Shown here one piece after another: positions 1 through 6,867 of a DNA stretch of 34,768 nucleotides; the first letter of the stretch is position 1, and each line of letters begins with the position of its first letter. Origin of the DNA: Carnobacterium_A sp036639135 (GTDB lineage: Bacteria; Bacillota; Bacilli; Lactobacillales; Carnobacteriaceae). The notes beneath the pieces are model-generated. The model worked only from the letters and a program-made list of their open reading frames with translations, did no database searches and was not told the DNA's origin. The stretch spans positions 1-34,768 of the forward strand of contig JAVWJE010000009.1 of NCBI GenBank assembly GCA_036639135.1, written 5' to 3'. The position numbers and the translations under genes were made by a program.

Positions 1-105
1 ATGAAAGATGTTCGTCAAGCAATTAGAGAAGACAATTTATTAGAGTATAGAGAAAACTTTTTTGAAGAATATGGTTACAATAAACCAAACGCAAAAAATT
101 TCTAA
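1..105 (+). CDS. tgt: Queuine tRNA-ribosyltransferase, C-terminal end only
   Basis: The first 34 codons of the window read in frame to a TAA at 103-105. They end in GYNKPNAKNF, the usual C-terminus of bacterial tRNA-guanine transglycosylase. The enzyme exchanges guanine for preQ1 at the wobble position of GUN-anticodon tRNAs. All catalytic parts lie upstream of the window, so nothing can be said about its activity. The tgt-yajC neighbourhood is common in Firmicutes and supports the call. Confidence 0.85.
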   Translation: MKDVRQAIREDNLLEYRENFFEEYGYNKPNAKNF

Positions 106-196
106 AACTTAATGAAAAAATAAGTGGTACTAATGAATAAGTTTTGGTACAGTTAATATTGAGCGAATGTTTGAAAATAAAGAATGGAGTGAAGTA

Positions 197-520
197 ATGG
201 AATTTCTTATTAGTATCTTACCTTTTGCTGCAATTATGGGCTTAATGTATTTTATGATGATCAGACCACAAAAAAAGGCAGCGGATAAAACAAAAAATAT
301 GTTGTCTTCAATGAAAAAGGGTGACGGTGTTGTTACGATTGGTGGTTTACATGGAGTAATTGATGAAATCAATGAAACAGATAAAACAGTAGTCATAAAT
401 TGTGAAGGAATCTTTTTGACTTTTGAAAGACGTGCAATTGCTCGTATAAAAGATTTAGCAGCAGCTTCAACAATCGAAACTTTTGAAGCAGAACCAGAAG
501 ATAATGACTTAAATAGATAA
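197..520 (+). CDS. yajC: Preprotein translocase accessory subunit YajC
   Basis: The product has 107 residues. A single N-terminal membrane helix (about residues 3-21, LPFAAIMGLMYFMMI) is followed by the RPQKK motif typical of YajC. A small basic/beta domain follows, with GDGVVTIGGLHG near residues 42-53, and the tail is acidic. YajC associates with the SecDF-YidC part of the Sec translocon at the inner face of the membrane. I chose ATG 197 because GGAG at 186-189 lies 7 bases upstream. An in-frame ATG at 167 would add ten residues ahead of the membrane helix and lacks a site of that quality. The gene follows tgt, the usual place, but no secDF is present. A perfect hairpin terminator follows directly. 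Confidence 0.93.
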   Translation: MEFLISILPFAAIMGLMYFMMIRPQKKAADKTKNMLSSMKKGDGVVTIGGLHGVIDEINETDKTVVINCEGIFLTFERRAIARIKDLAAASTIETFEAEPEDNDLNR

Positions 521-534
521 AATTTTATGATTGA

Positions 535-575
535 AAAACAAAAGAAAAGATTTTAATCTTTTCTTTTGTTTTTTC
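535..575 (+). terminator. Intrinsic terminator after yajC
   Basis: A 16-base perfect inverted repeat (AAAACAAAAGAAAAGA at 535-550, complement at 557-572) encloses a TTTTAA loop and ends in a T tract. Confidence 0.85.
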
Positions 576-581
576 TCTTAA

Positions 582-611
582 TTTACGACTAAATTAAAAA
601 TGACATATAAT
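582..611 (+). promoter_or_regulatory. Promoter of the comN-like gene
   Basis: A -35-like TTTACG (582-587) is separated by 18 bases from a perfect TATAAT (606-611), just downstream of the yajC terminator. The small gene therefore appears to have its own sigma-A promoter. Confidence 0.6.
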
Positions 612-630
612 TATTTTATTAGGAATAGGG

Positions 631-921
631 GTGTTTAAATTGAATGAGCATTCATTTTCTTTATTTAAAAAAATTGAGCCATGGCTAAATTTAAAAGCAA
701 CAGAATTCCATTTGTTAGGATACAACCAAATATCTCAAGAAGATTTGTGGCGATACTTGATTTTATTTTCTTGGAAAAGAACTATTCCAACTCATTACTA
801 CCAACAGATTCAACATATCATGCGTTTAACACCGAATGATTATTTAGACTTCGCATCGGTTGAAGTTTTAGTTTCACCGATAAGTTCATTAGAAGACATG
901 GATATAAACGATTTACTATAA
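631..921 (+). CDS. comN: ComN-like post-transcriptional regulator family protein
   Basis: This 96-residue soluble protein resembles the Bacillus ComN (YrzD) family in length, in the pattern WRYLILFSWKR (residues 40-50), and in its place next to tgt-yajC. In Bacillus subtilis ComN promotes accumulation of comE competence mRNA. No such role is shown here and no competence gene is in the window. Two starts fit: GTG 631 with AGGA six bases upstream, or TTG 640 with AGGGGTG (627-633) six bases upstream. I give the longer one. The gene is monocistronic, with its own promoter and terminator. The family assignment is by recognition of a short protein. Confidence 0.68.
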   Translation: MFKLNEHSFSLFKKIEPWLNLKATEFHLLGYNQISQEDLWRYLILFSWKRTIPTHYYQQIQHIMRLTPNDYLDFASVEVLVSPISSLEDMDINDLL

Positions 922-941
922 ATGGGCACAATAAATAGAAG

Positions 942-990
942 AAAAAACACCTCAAAAGTTAGAGACATCTAATTTTTGAGGTGTTTTTTT
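942..990 (+). terminator. Intrinsic terminator after the comN-like gene
   Basis: A near-continuous stem pairs AAAAAACACCTCAAAA (942-957) with TTTTGAGGTGTTTTTT (974-989). An inner TTAGA-GACA-TCTAA hairpin (959-972) extends it, and it ends in a T run. Confidence 0.9.
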
Positions 991-1113
991 AGAAATGAAT
1001 TAAAAAAGAGATATCTTATTGCCTTAGATAATCACTTCTTGTGAAATGAATATCATATAGTCAATTAAATTATTTAATGAAGTTTGTTAATAAAAATTAA
1101 TGTTATTCACAAA

Positions 1114-1127
1114 GGAAAGCGCTTTAA
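1114..1127 (+). promoter_or_regulatory. Candidate CcpA cre site upstream of adhE
   Basis: GGAAAGCGCTTTAA matches 12 of 14 positions of the degenerate cre consensus TGWAARCGYTWWCA, allowing either W at the last position. It lies about 65 bases upstream of the predicted -35. That position fits an upstream effect (activation or roadblock) rather than direct occlusion of polymerase. The call is from sequence pattern only. Confidence 0.45.
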
Positions 1128-1179
1128 AAGGAGGTTTATATCTACTTTTTAAATAAATTAATAAAATGAATGAAAAAGC

Positions 1180-1208
1180 TTTACATTTTATAATGAATCA
1201 ATTATGAT
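1180..1208 (+). promoter_or_regulatory. adhE promoter
   Basis: TTTACA (1180-1185) and TATGAT (1203-1208) are separated by exactly 17 bases. The predicted transcription start, near 1215, falls at the left edge of the Rex-like palindrome. An overlapping TATAAT at 1189-1194 has no convincing -35. Confidence 0.65.
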
Positions 1209-1212
1209 TGGG

Positions 1213-1230
1213 TTGTGAATAAGTTAACAA
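1213..1230 (+). promoter_or_regulatory. Rex (NADH-sensing repressor) operator of adhE
   Basis: TTGTGAATAAGTTAACAA matches the Gram-positive Rex operator pattern TTGTGAA-N4-TTCACAA at 13 of 14 fixed positions. It covers the predicted transcription start, a classical repressor position. Two perfect half-sites lie further upstream: TTGTGAA at 1039-1045 and TTCACAA at 1106-1112. The expected logic is derepression of adhE when the NADH/NAD ratio rises without oxygen. Confidence 0.7.
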
Positions 1231-1252
1231 TAAAAATATGGAGGAATACAAA

Positions 1253-3880
1253 ATGACTTCTACAAAATTAGATAATAAAGTAAAAAAAGAAACAGTTGAA
1301 TTAGCAGATAAAAAATCACCTATCGAAGTGGCCATTAATGAAATGACAATTAAAGGTAAAAAAGCCTTAGCAACACTAGAAACGATGAATCAAGAACAAA
1401 TCGATCATATCTGTCATCAGATGGCAATAGCTGGACTAAATGAACACATGCTTTTAGCTAAAATGGCAGTTGATGAAACTGGTAGAGGAATTTATGAAGA
1501 CAAGTGTATTAAAAATATGTTTGCTACAGAATCTATTTGGAATACAATTAAACATGACAAAACTGCAGGTATCATAAGTGACGATGAGCAAAGCCAATTA
1601 ATTGAAATTGCCACTCCTGTTGGAATCGTTTGTGGCGTAACTCCTGTAACTAATCCAACTTCAACAACTCTATTTAAAGCATTGATTTCTATCAAAACAC
1701 GTAACCCAATTATTTTTGCTTTCCACCCAAGTGCTCAAAAATGTTCAGAAGCTGCAGCGCAAATCGTATTGAATGCTGCTGTTAAAGCAGGAGCTCCAGA
1801 AAACTGTATCCAATGGATTAAACAACCCTCTCTTGAAGGGACTAACTTATTGATGAATCATTCAGATATCGCTATTGTACTAGCAACTGGTGGATCAGCA
1901 ATGGTAAAAGCAGCCTATTCAACTGGAAAACCAGCTCTAGGAGTAGGACCAGGAAACGTTCCTAGCTATATTGAAAAATCAGCAAAAATTAAACGTGCTG
2001 TCAATGACGTTATTGCTTCAAAATCATTTGATAATGGAATGATATGTGCTTCTGAGCAAGCAGTTATTGTCGATCAAGAAATTTATGATGAAGTAAAAAC
2101 AGAGTTTATAAAACATCAAGTATATGTTATTAAACCAAATGAATTAAAGAAACTTGAAGATGCAGTAATGAATCCAACTAAAACAGCTGTTAATGCAGCT
2201 ATCGTAGGAAAATCAGCAGAAGATATCGCTAATCTTGCAGGAATAAAAGTTCCAAAAGGGACTAAAATTATTATTGCTGAATTAGATGGAGTAGGCGAAA
2301 ACTATCCATTATCACGTGAAAAATTATCTCCCGTATTAGCTATGCTTAAGTCAACTTCAACTGAAGACGGATTCTCGTTAGCTCAACAAATGCTAGAATT
2401 AGGTGGTTTAGGTCACTCTGCAGCAATCCATACATTAGATGATGAATTGGCTAAAAAGTATGGAGAACAAATGAAAGCATGTCGTATTTTAGTAAATTCT
2501 CCTACAGCACAAGGTGGTATCGGCGATTTGTATAATAACATGATTCCTTCATTAACTCTTGGATGTGGTTCATATGGTAAGAATTCAGTTTCCAAAAACG
2601 TATCTACTATTAACTTAATGAATATTAAAACAATTGCAAAACGTAGAAATAATATGCAATGGTTTAAACTGCCATCAAAAATTTATTTTGAGAAATATTC
2701 TATTCAATATTTACAAAAAATGGAAAATATCAAAAAAGTATTTTTAGTCTGTGATCCTGGTATGGTTCAATTTGGATATGCAGATAAAGTTATCAATGAA
2801 TTAAACAAAAGAAAAGATAATGTACAAGTAGAAATATTCTCAGCAGTAGAGCCCAACCCATCAACGAATACAGTTATGATTGGAACAGAAGCTATGATCC
2901 AATTTCAACCTGATACTATTATTGCTATCGGTGGAGGTTCAGCAATGGATGCAGCCAAAGCAATGTGGTTATTCTATGAAAAACCTGAAACGGAATTCTT
3001 TGGAGCTAAACAAAAATTCTTAGATATTCGTAAAAGAACATACAAAATTCCTACTTTAAATAAAACTCAATTTGTTTGTATCCCAACTACATCAGGAACT
3101 GGTGCAGAAGTAACACCTTTTGCAGTTATTACAGATAGTGAAACACATGTGAAATATCCTTTAGCTGACTATGCATTAACACCTGATGTTGCTATCATCG
3201 ATTCACAATTTGTTATGAGTGTTCCTAAATCTGTTACTGCTGATACGGGTATGGATGTATTGACACATGCTATTGAATCTTATGTATCTGTTATGGCAAG
3301 TGACTATACAAAAGGATTAAGCTTACAGTCAATTAAATTAGTTTTCCAAAATTTACGTAATTCATATGAATATGCAAATGAAGAAGCAAGAGAAAAAATG
3401 CATAATGCTTCTACTATGGCTGGTATGGCATTCGCAAACGCATTTTTAGGAATAAGCCACTCAATTGCTCATAAAATAGGTGGGGAGTATAATATCGCTC
3501 ATGGACGCACAAATGCAATCTTGTTGCCTCATGTAATCCGTTATAATGCAAAAGATCCTTCAAAACACGCATTATTCCCTAAATATGAGTTCTTCAAAGC
3601 TGACGAAGACTATGCTGAAATTGCTCGTTTTATGGGATTCAAAGGAAATACAACAGAAGAGTTAGTGGAATCATTAATCTTTGAAGTTGATAAACTAGGA
3701 AAAGACGTCGGTATTGAGATGAATTTGAAAGCTCAAGGTGTAACAAAAGAAGTATTATATGACACTGTTGATCATATGGCTGAATTGGCATTCTTAGATC
3801 AATGTACAACTGCGAATCCAAAACAACCATTGATTAGCGAATTGCGTCAAGTTATTATCAATGCTTACGATGGTGAGTAA
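1253..3880 (+). CDS. adhE: Bifunctional acetaldehyde-CoA/alcohol dehydrogenase
   Basis: This 875-residue fusion converts acetyl-CoA to acetaldehyde and then to ethanol, reoxidising two NADH during fermentation. The N-terminal aldehyde dehydrogenase domain spans about residues 20-460 and has its catalytic cysteine at Cys265 (NGMICASEQ). The iron-dependent alcohol dehydrogenase domain spans about 470-870. It has the nucleotide-binding GGGSAMDAAK, the TTSGTGAEVTPF segment, and the expected iron ligands Asp668, His672, His736 and His750. Length is normal for AdhE, which assembles into spirosomes. ATG 1253 is preferred because GGAGG at 1240-1244 precedes it by 8 bases. The in-frame ATG at 1238 would put that ribosome binding site inside the coding region. 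Promoter, Rex-like operator and a cre-like site lie upstream, and the gene is monocistronic. Confidence 0.97.
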   Translation: MTSTKLDNKVKKETVELADKKSPIEVAINEMTIKGKKALATLETMNQEQIDHICHQMAIAGLNEHMLLAKMAVDETGRGIYEDKCIKNMFATESIWNTIKHDKTAGIISDDEQSQLIEIATPVGIVCGVTPVTNPTSTTLFKALISIKTRNPIIFAFHPSAQKCSEAAAQIVLNAAVKAGAPENCIQWIKQPSLEGTNLLMNHSDIAIVLATGGSAMVKAAYSTGKPALGVGPGNVPSYIEKSAKIKRAVNDVIASKSFDNGMICASEQAVIVDQEIYDEVKTEFIKHQVYVIKPNELKKLEDAVMNPTKTAVNAAIVGKSAEDIANLAGIKVPKGTKIIIAELDGVGENYPLSREKLSPVLAMLKSTSTEDGFSLAQQMLELGGLGHSAAIHTLDDELAKKYGEQMKACRILVNSPTAQGGIGDLYNNMIPSLTLGCGSYGKNSVSKNVSTINLMNIKTIAKRRNNMQWFKLPSKIYFEKYSIQYLQKMENIKKVFLVCDPGMVQFGYADKVINELNKRKDNVQVEIFSAVEPNPSTNTVMIGTEAMIQFQPDTIIAIGGGSAMDAAKAMWLFYEKPETEFFGAKQKFLDIRKRTYKIPTLNKTQFVCIPTTSGTGAEVTPFAVITDSETHVKYPLADYALTPDVAIIDSQFVMSVPKSVTADTGMDVLTHAIESYVSVMASDYTKGLSLQSIKLVFQNLRNSYEYANEEAREKMHNASTMAGMAFANAFLGISHSIAHKIGGEYNIAHGRTNAILLPHVIRYNAKDPSKHALFPKYEFFKADEDYAEIARFMGFKGNTTEELVESLIFEVDKLGKDVGIEMNLKAQGVTKEVLYDTVDHMAELAFLDQCTTANPKQPLISELRQVIINAYDGE

Positions 3881-3951
3881 TAAAAAACAATAGTAATTAG
3901 GATTACATTTTAAATGTTTGTGTTATATAAAAAAAAATAATATATAAAAAT

Positions 3952-3997
3952 TGGTACTGTCTTCCTAATTAGAAAAGGAAAGACAGTACTATTTTTT
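3952..3997 (+). terminator. Intrinsic terminator after adhE
   Basis: TGGTACTGTCTTCCT (3952-3966) pairs with AGGAAAGACAGTACTA (3976-3991), with one bulged base, and is followed by six Ts. Confidence 0.85.
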
Positions 3998-4085
3998 ATC
4001 ACAATAGTCTGCTATGTTTTTAAGAATGAAGGACATATTTTTTTTGAAAAAAATTAGAGTTGACTAACTACTATTTCTAGAATGA

Positions 4086-4114
4086 TTGCTTTTTAAAATT
4101 AAAATAGATATAAT
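4086..4114 (+). promoter_or_regulatory. Promoter of the DtxR-family regulator gene
   Basis: TTGCTT (4086-4091) and TATAAT (4109-4114) are spaced by 17 bases. The -10 is perfect and the -35 is weak. Confidence 0.5.
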
Positions 4115-4126
4115 TAAACTAATAAG

Positions 4127-4140
4127 TTAGGGTTGCCTAA
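4127..4140 (+). promoter_or_regulatory. Candidate operator for the DtxR-family regulator
   Basis: TTAGG-GTTG-CCTAA is a 5-base-arm palindrome just after the predicted transcription start and before the start codon. The TTAGG/CCTAA halves resemble those of DtxR/IdeR-type metal-dependent operators. This suggests autoregulation, which is inferred and not shown. Confidence 0.45.
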
Positions 4141-4163
4141 ATATAAAGAAGTTGGTGATACAA

Positions 4164-4811
4164 TTGACACCTAATAAAGAAGATTATTTAAAAATTATTT
4201 ATGAACTTGGTGGAACAGAAAAAAAAATCAATAATAAAGAAATTGTAAAAAGATTAGGGGTCTCAGCTGCATCCGTTAGTGAAATGATGTCTAAACTACT
4301 AAAAGAAGGCTACATTGAAAGATTGCCTTATCAAGGGGTAGAGCTTAATGAAAAAGGCCTACGTAAAGCTAGTACTTTGATAAGGAAACACCGTCTATGG
4401 GAAGTGTTTCTTGTAGAACACCTTGGGTATTCTTGGAATGAAGTTCATGCAGAAGCAGAAGTATTGGAACATGTATCCTCAATTGAATTAACAAACAGAT
4501 TAGAGAATTATTTGAATTTTCCTAAAATATGTCCTCATGGAGGAATGATTCCAGAGAAAAATGGCATTTTAAAAGAACCAGTACTGGAAACGTTAGCTGA
4601 AAAAAAAGAAAATGAAACGGTATTAATAAAACGTGTAGCAGATGAAAGAGATTTATTAGATTATCTTGTTTCTATAGGAATAGGAATAAATGATGTATGT
4701 ACAATTGATTCTATTGGTGCTTACGAAGGATCTATCGTAGTTATAAGAGGGCAAGAGGAGATTGAAATAAGTTTTAAAGCTGCATCAAACATATTTGTTC
4801 AAGTGATTTAA
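4164..4811 (+). CDS. DtxR/MntR-family metal-dependent transcriptional regulator
   Basis: The product has 215 residues from TTG 4164. It begins TPNKEDYLKIIYEL, which matches the start of streptococcal ScaR/SloR-type manganese regulators, also about 215 residues. An N-terminal winged helix (about 5-60) is followed by the dimerisation/metal domain, with RKHRLWEVFLVEHLG, an EAEVLEH segment and CPHGG (Cys123-Gly127). A C-terminal SH3-like FeoA-type domain completes it. The family represses manganese or iron uptake genes when metal is bound. Upstream TTG 4152 and GTG 4155 are also in frame. I prefer 4164 because GGTGAT precedes it and the resulting N-terminus matches the family. No transporter lies next to it, so its targets are elsewhere, and manganese versus iron cannot be decided from the sequence. 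Confidence 0.9.
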   Translation: MTPNKEDYLKIIYELGGTEKKINNKEIVKRLGVSAASVSEMMSKLLKEGYIERLPYQGVELNEKGLRKASTLIRKHRLWEVFLVEHLGYSWNEVHAEAEVLEHVSSIELTNRLENYLNFPKICPHGGMIPEKNGILKEPVLETLAEKKENETVLIKRVADERDLLDYLVSIGIGINDVCTIDSIGAYEGSIVVIRGQEEIEISFKAASNIFVQVI

Positions 4812-4815
4812 AAGG

Positions 4816-4847
4816 AAAGAATTCGACGTTAAGCCGAATTCTTTTTT
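4816..4847 (+). terminator. Intrinsic terminator after the DtxR-family gene
   Basis: AAAGAATTCG (4816-4825) pairs with CGAATTCTTT (4835-4844), followed by a run of Ts. Confidence 0.8.
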
Positions 4848-4861
4848 GCATTCAACTAATC

Positions 4862-4890
4862 TTGAATAGGAATGTGCGTTCGCGTATAAT
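4862..4890 (+). promoter_or_regulatory. dinB promoter
   Basis: TTGAAT (4862-4867) and a perfect TATAAT (4885-4890) are spaced by 17 bases. The spacer contains the LexA-box-like sequence. Confidence 0.75.
4870..4881 (+). promoter_or_regulatory. LexA/DinR box in the dinB promoter
   Basis: GAATGTGCGTTC differs at one core base from the Gram-positive SOS box core GAAC-N4-GTTC. It lies between the -35 and -10 elements, where a bound repressor would block polymerase. SOS control of dinB is inferred from this. Confidence 0.6.
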
Positions 4891-4913
4891 TATAAGAAAA
4901 GGAGGCGAAGAAA

Positions 4914-6035
4914 GTGGAAATTGGAGTGGTGCATTTTGATGAACCTATTAAAGATACATCTAGAAAAATTATTCACATTGATATGGATGCTTTCTTTGCT
5001 TCTGTCGAGGAGAGAGATCACCCTGAATTAAAAGGTCAACCGATTATTATTGCTAAACATCCTAACTTAACAAAAGGAAAAGGAGTCGTTGCGACAGCAA
5101 ACTATGTTGCAAGAACATATGGGGTACATTCTGCGATGAGTGCTCAAAAAGCTTATGAATTGTGTCCAAAAGGTGTGTTCATACCTGGAAACTACGAAAA
5201 GTATCGAGAAATTTCGGGGAAAATTAGAGAGGTTTTTCTAAACTATACGGATATTATTGAACCTCTATCCCTAGATGAAGCATACCTTGATGTAACAAAA
5301 AACAAAAAAGGAATGAAAAGTGCGACTTTTATTGCTCAATCAATTCAAAAAGAAGTATGGGATAGTGTCCACTTAACTTGTTCCGCAGGAGTCTCTTATA
5401 ATAAATTCATAGCAAAATTAGCATCAGATTTTAAGAAACCAGCAGGAGTTACAGTTATTACACCAGATGAAGCTTTAACTTTTTTAAGAAATCTTCCTAT
5501 TGAAAAATTTTATGGAGTAGGAAAAAAAACCGTTGAGCGAATGCATGAAGCTGGTATTTTTAAAGGAGAAGATTTATATCAAAAGAATGAGATGGATTTG
5601 ATTCGTTCTTTTGGAAAGATGGGGTATTCACTTTACCGGAAGGTCAGAGGGATTGACGATTCCCCAGTTAGAATAAGTAGAGAAAGAAAGTCAGTAGGAA
5701 AAGAAAATACGTATAATCAAAACTTAGTTACAGAAAACGAAATTATAGCAGAACTACGTCTCTTATCTAATAAAGTACACCAATCTTTAAAAAAAGAACA
5801 AAAGCACGGTAAAACGATTGTATTAAAAGTTCGCTACTCTGATTTTGAGACAATTACTAAAAGACACACGTTACCTCATTACATTAAAGATGCTGAAGAA
5901 ATTTTTTTCCATGCACAAAACATTTGGGATGAGATAGGGCAAATAAAAAACGGAATACGTTTATTAGGTATTACGGTCACAACTCTTGATCCGCTAACAT
6001 TTGAAAATATTGTTTTGCCTCTTTGGGAAAAATAA
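4914..6035 (+). CDS. dinB: DNA polymerase IV (Y-family, translesion)
   Basis: The product has 373 residues. The Y-family catalytic motif IIHIDMDAFFASVEE supplies Asp23 and the steric-gate Phe28. SLDEA supplies Asp121 and Glu122 for metal binding. The segment TCSAGVSYNKFIAKLASDFK and the helix-hairpin-helix GVGKKTVERM follow, then the little-finger domain from about residue 245. The C-terminal IVLPLW resembles a sliding-clamp-binding peptide. The enzyme copies damaged or stalled templates with low fidelity. About 15 residues precede the usual family start, and GTG 4914 is chosen because GGAGG at 4901-4905 sits 8 bases upstream. It is transcribed alone from a promoter carrying a LexA-type box. 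Confidence 0.96.
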   Translation: MEIGVVHFDEPIKDTSRKIIHIDMDAFFASVEERDHPELKGQPIIIAKHPNLTKGKGVVATANYVARTYGVHSAMSAQKAYELCPKGVFIPGNYEKYREISGKIREVFLNYTDIIEPLSLDEAYLDVTKNKKGMKSATFIAQSIQKEVWDSVHLTCSAGVSYNKFIAKLASDFKKPAGVTVITPDEALTFLRNLPIEKFYGVGKKTVERMHEAGIFKGEDLYQKNEMDLIRSFGKMGYSLYRKVRGIDDSPVRISRERKSVGKENTYNQNLVTENEIIAELRLLSNKVHQSLKKEQKHGKTIVLKVRYSDFETITKRHTLPHYIKDAEEIFFHAQNIWDEIGQIKNGIRLLGITVTTLDPLTFENIVLPLWEK

Positions 6036-6103
6036 AGAAGCCTGTGTGAAGTTTTAAAAATAATTACAAAACCTAAATTGATTTCTTTTTTTTCTAAAGG
6101 TAT

Positions 6104-6130
6104 ACTGTATTTACTAATACAGTTTTTTTT
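6104..6130 (+). terminator. Intrinsic terminator after dinB
   Basis: ACTGTATT (6104-6111), loop TACT, AATACAGT (6116-6123), then eight Ts. Confidence 0.85.
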
Positions 6131-6134
6131 GTTG

Positions 6135-6143
6135 TGTTATAAT
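6135..6143 (+). promoter_or_regulatory. Extended -10 promoter of the MBL hydrolase operon
   Basis: TGTTATAAT is a TGN-extended perfect -10 directly after the dinB terminator. No good -35 is visible. The transcript would start only a few bases before the ribosome binding site. Confidence 0.5.
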
Positions 6144-6159
6144 GAAAGGGGATTTAACA

Positions 6160-6840
6160 ATGAAGATATCATGGTATGGACAATCTTTTTTACAAGTTGT
6201 TACTAATACAGGATACACAATTTTATTTGACCCATTTATTACAGGAAATCCAAAAAATAATCTTGATCCGAAAACGATTGAAGCGGATGTTATTGTCGTT
6301 ACTCATGCGCATGAGGATCATATTGGAGATACAGAAGAAATTGCAAAAAGAACAAATGCTTTAATTGTTACGACTGTTGAAATTGCTGATTTTTTTGAAA
6401 CCAAACATTTAAGAACCCATGGAATGCAAATGGGAGGAAAACACATATTTGAATTTGGAGAAATTAAGATGACTCAAGCTATTCATGGTTCGTCTTATGA
6501 AATTGATGGCAAGCTTACGACACTTGGATTAGCAGCGGGCATTATTTTTCATTCAGAAGGCAAAACGATTTATCATGCGGGCGATACTGCGCTATTTTCT
6601 GATATGAAGTTAATAGGTCAGTATCGACCTTTAGATGTGGCATTTTTACCGATTGGAGATAACTTCACGATGGGACCAGAAGATGCTGCTCTTGCTGCAG
6701 GTTACTTACAAGCTAAAAATGTTGTTCCAATACATTATGATACTTTCCCTTTAATTGAACAAGATCCTATAGCTTTTTGCCGTAAATTGCCTGGGGAACA
6801 AGGAAAATTTTTGGAAGTCGGAAAAATCTTAGAAATCTAA
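6160..6840 (+). CDS. ytkL: UPF0173-type metal-dependent hydrolase (metallo-beta-lactamase fold)
   Basis: The product has 226 residues, the normal length for the UPF0173/YtkL family. The zinc-binding signature THAHEDHIGD places His49, His51, Asp53 and His54. YHAGDTALFSD and VPIHYDTFP provide further metal ligands typical of the fold. The substrate is unknown for the family. I start at ATG 6160, after AAAGGGG (6145-6150), because an upstream in-frame ATG at 6142 lies inside the predicted -10. The gene is followed after 27 bases by the ytoI-like gene and then nrnA, the same order as ytkL-ytoI-nrnA in Bacillus subtilis. A function linked to nucleotide or small-molecule turnover is possible but unproven. 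Confidence 0.93.
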   Translation: MKISWYGQSFLQVVTNTGYTILFDPFITGNPKNNLDPKTIEADVIVVTHAHEDHIGDTEEIAKRTNALIVTTVEIADFFETKHLRTHGMQMGGKHIFEFGEIKMTQAIHGSSYEIDGKLTTLGLAAGIIFHSEGKTIYHAGDTALFSDMKLIGQYRPLDVAFLPIGDNFTMGPEDAALAAGYLQAKNVVPIHYDTFPLIEQDPIAFCRKLPGEQGKFLEVGKILEI

Positions 6841-6867
6841 CGAGTAATTATTTTTGGAGGATAATTT

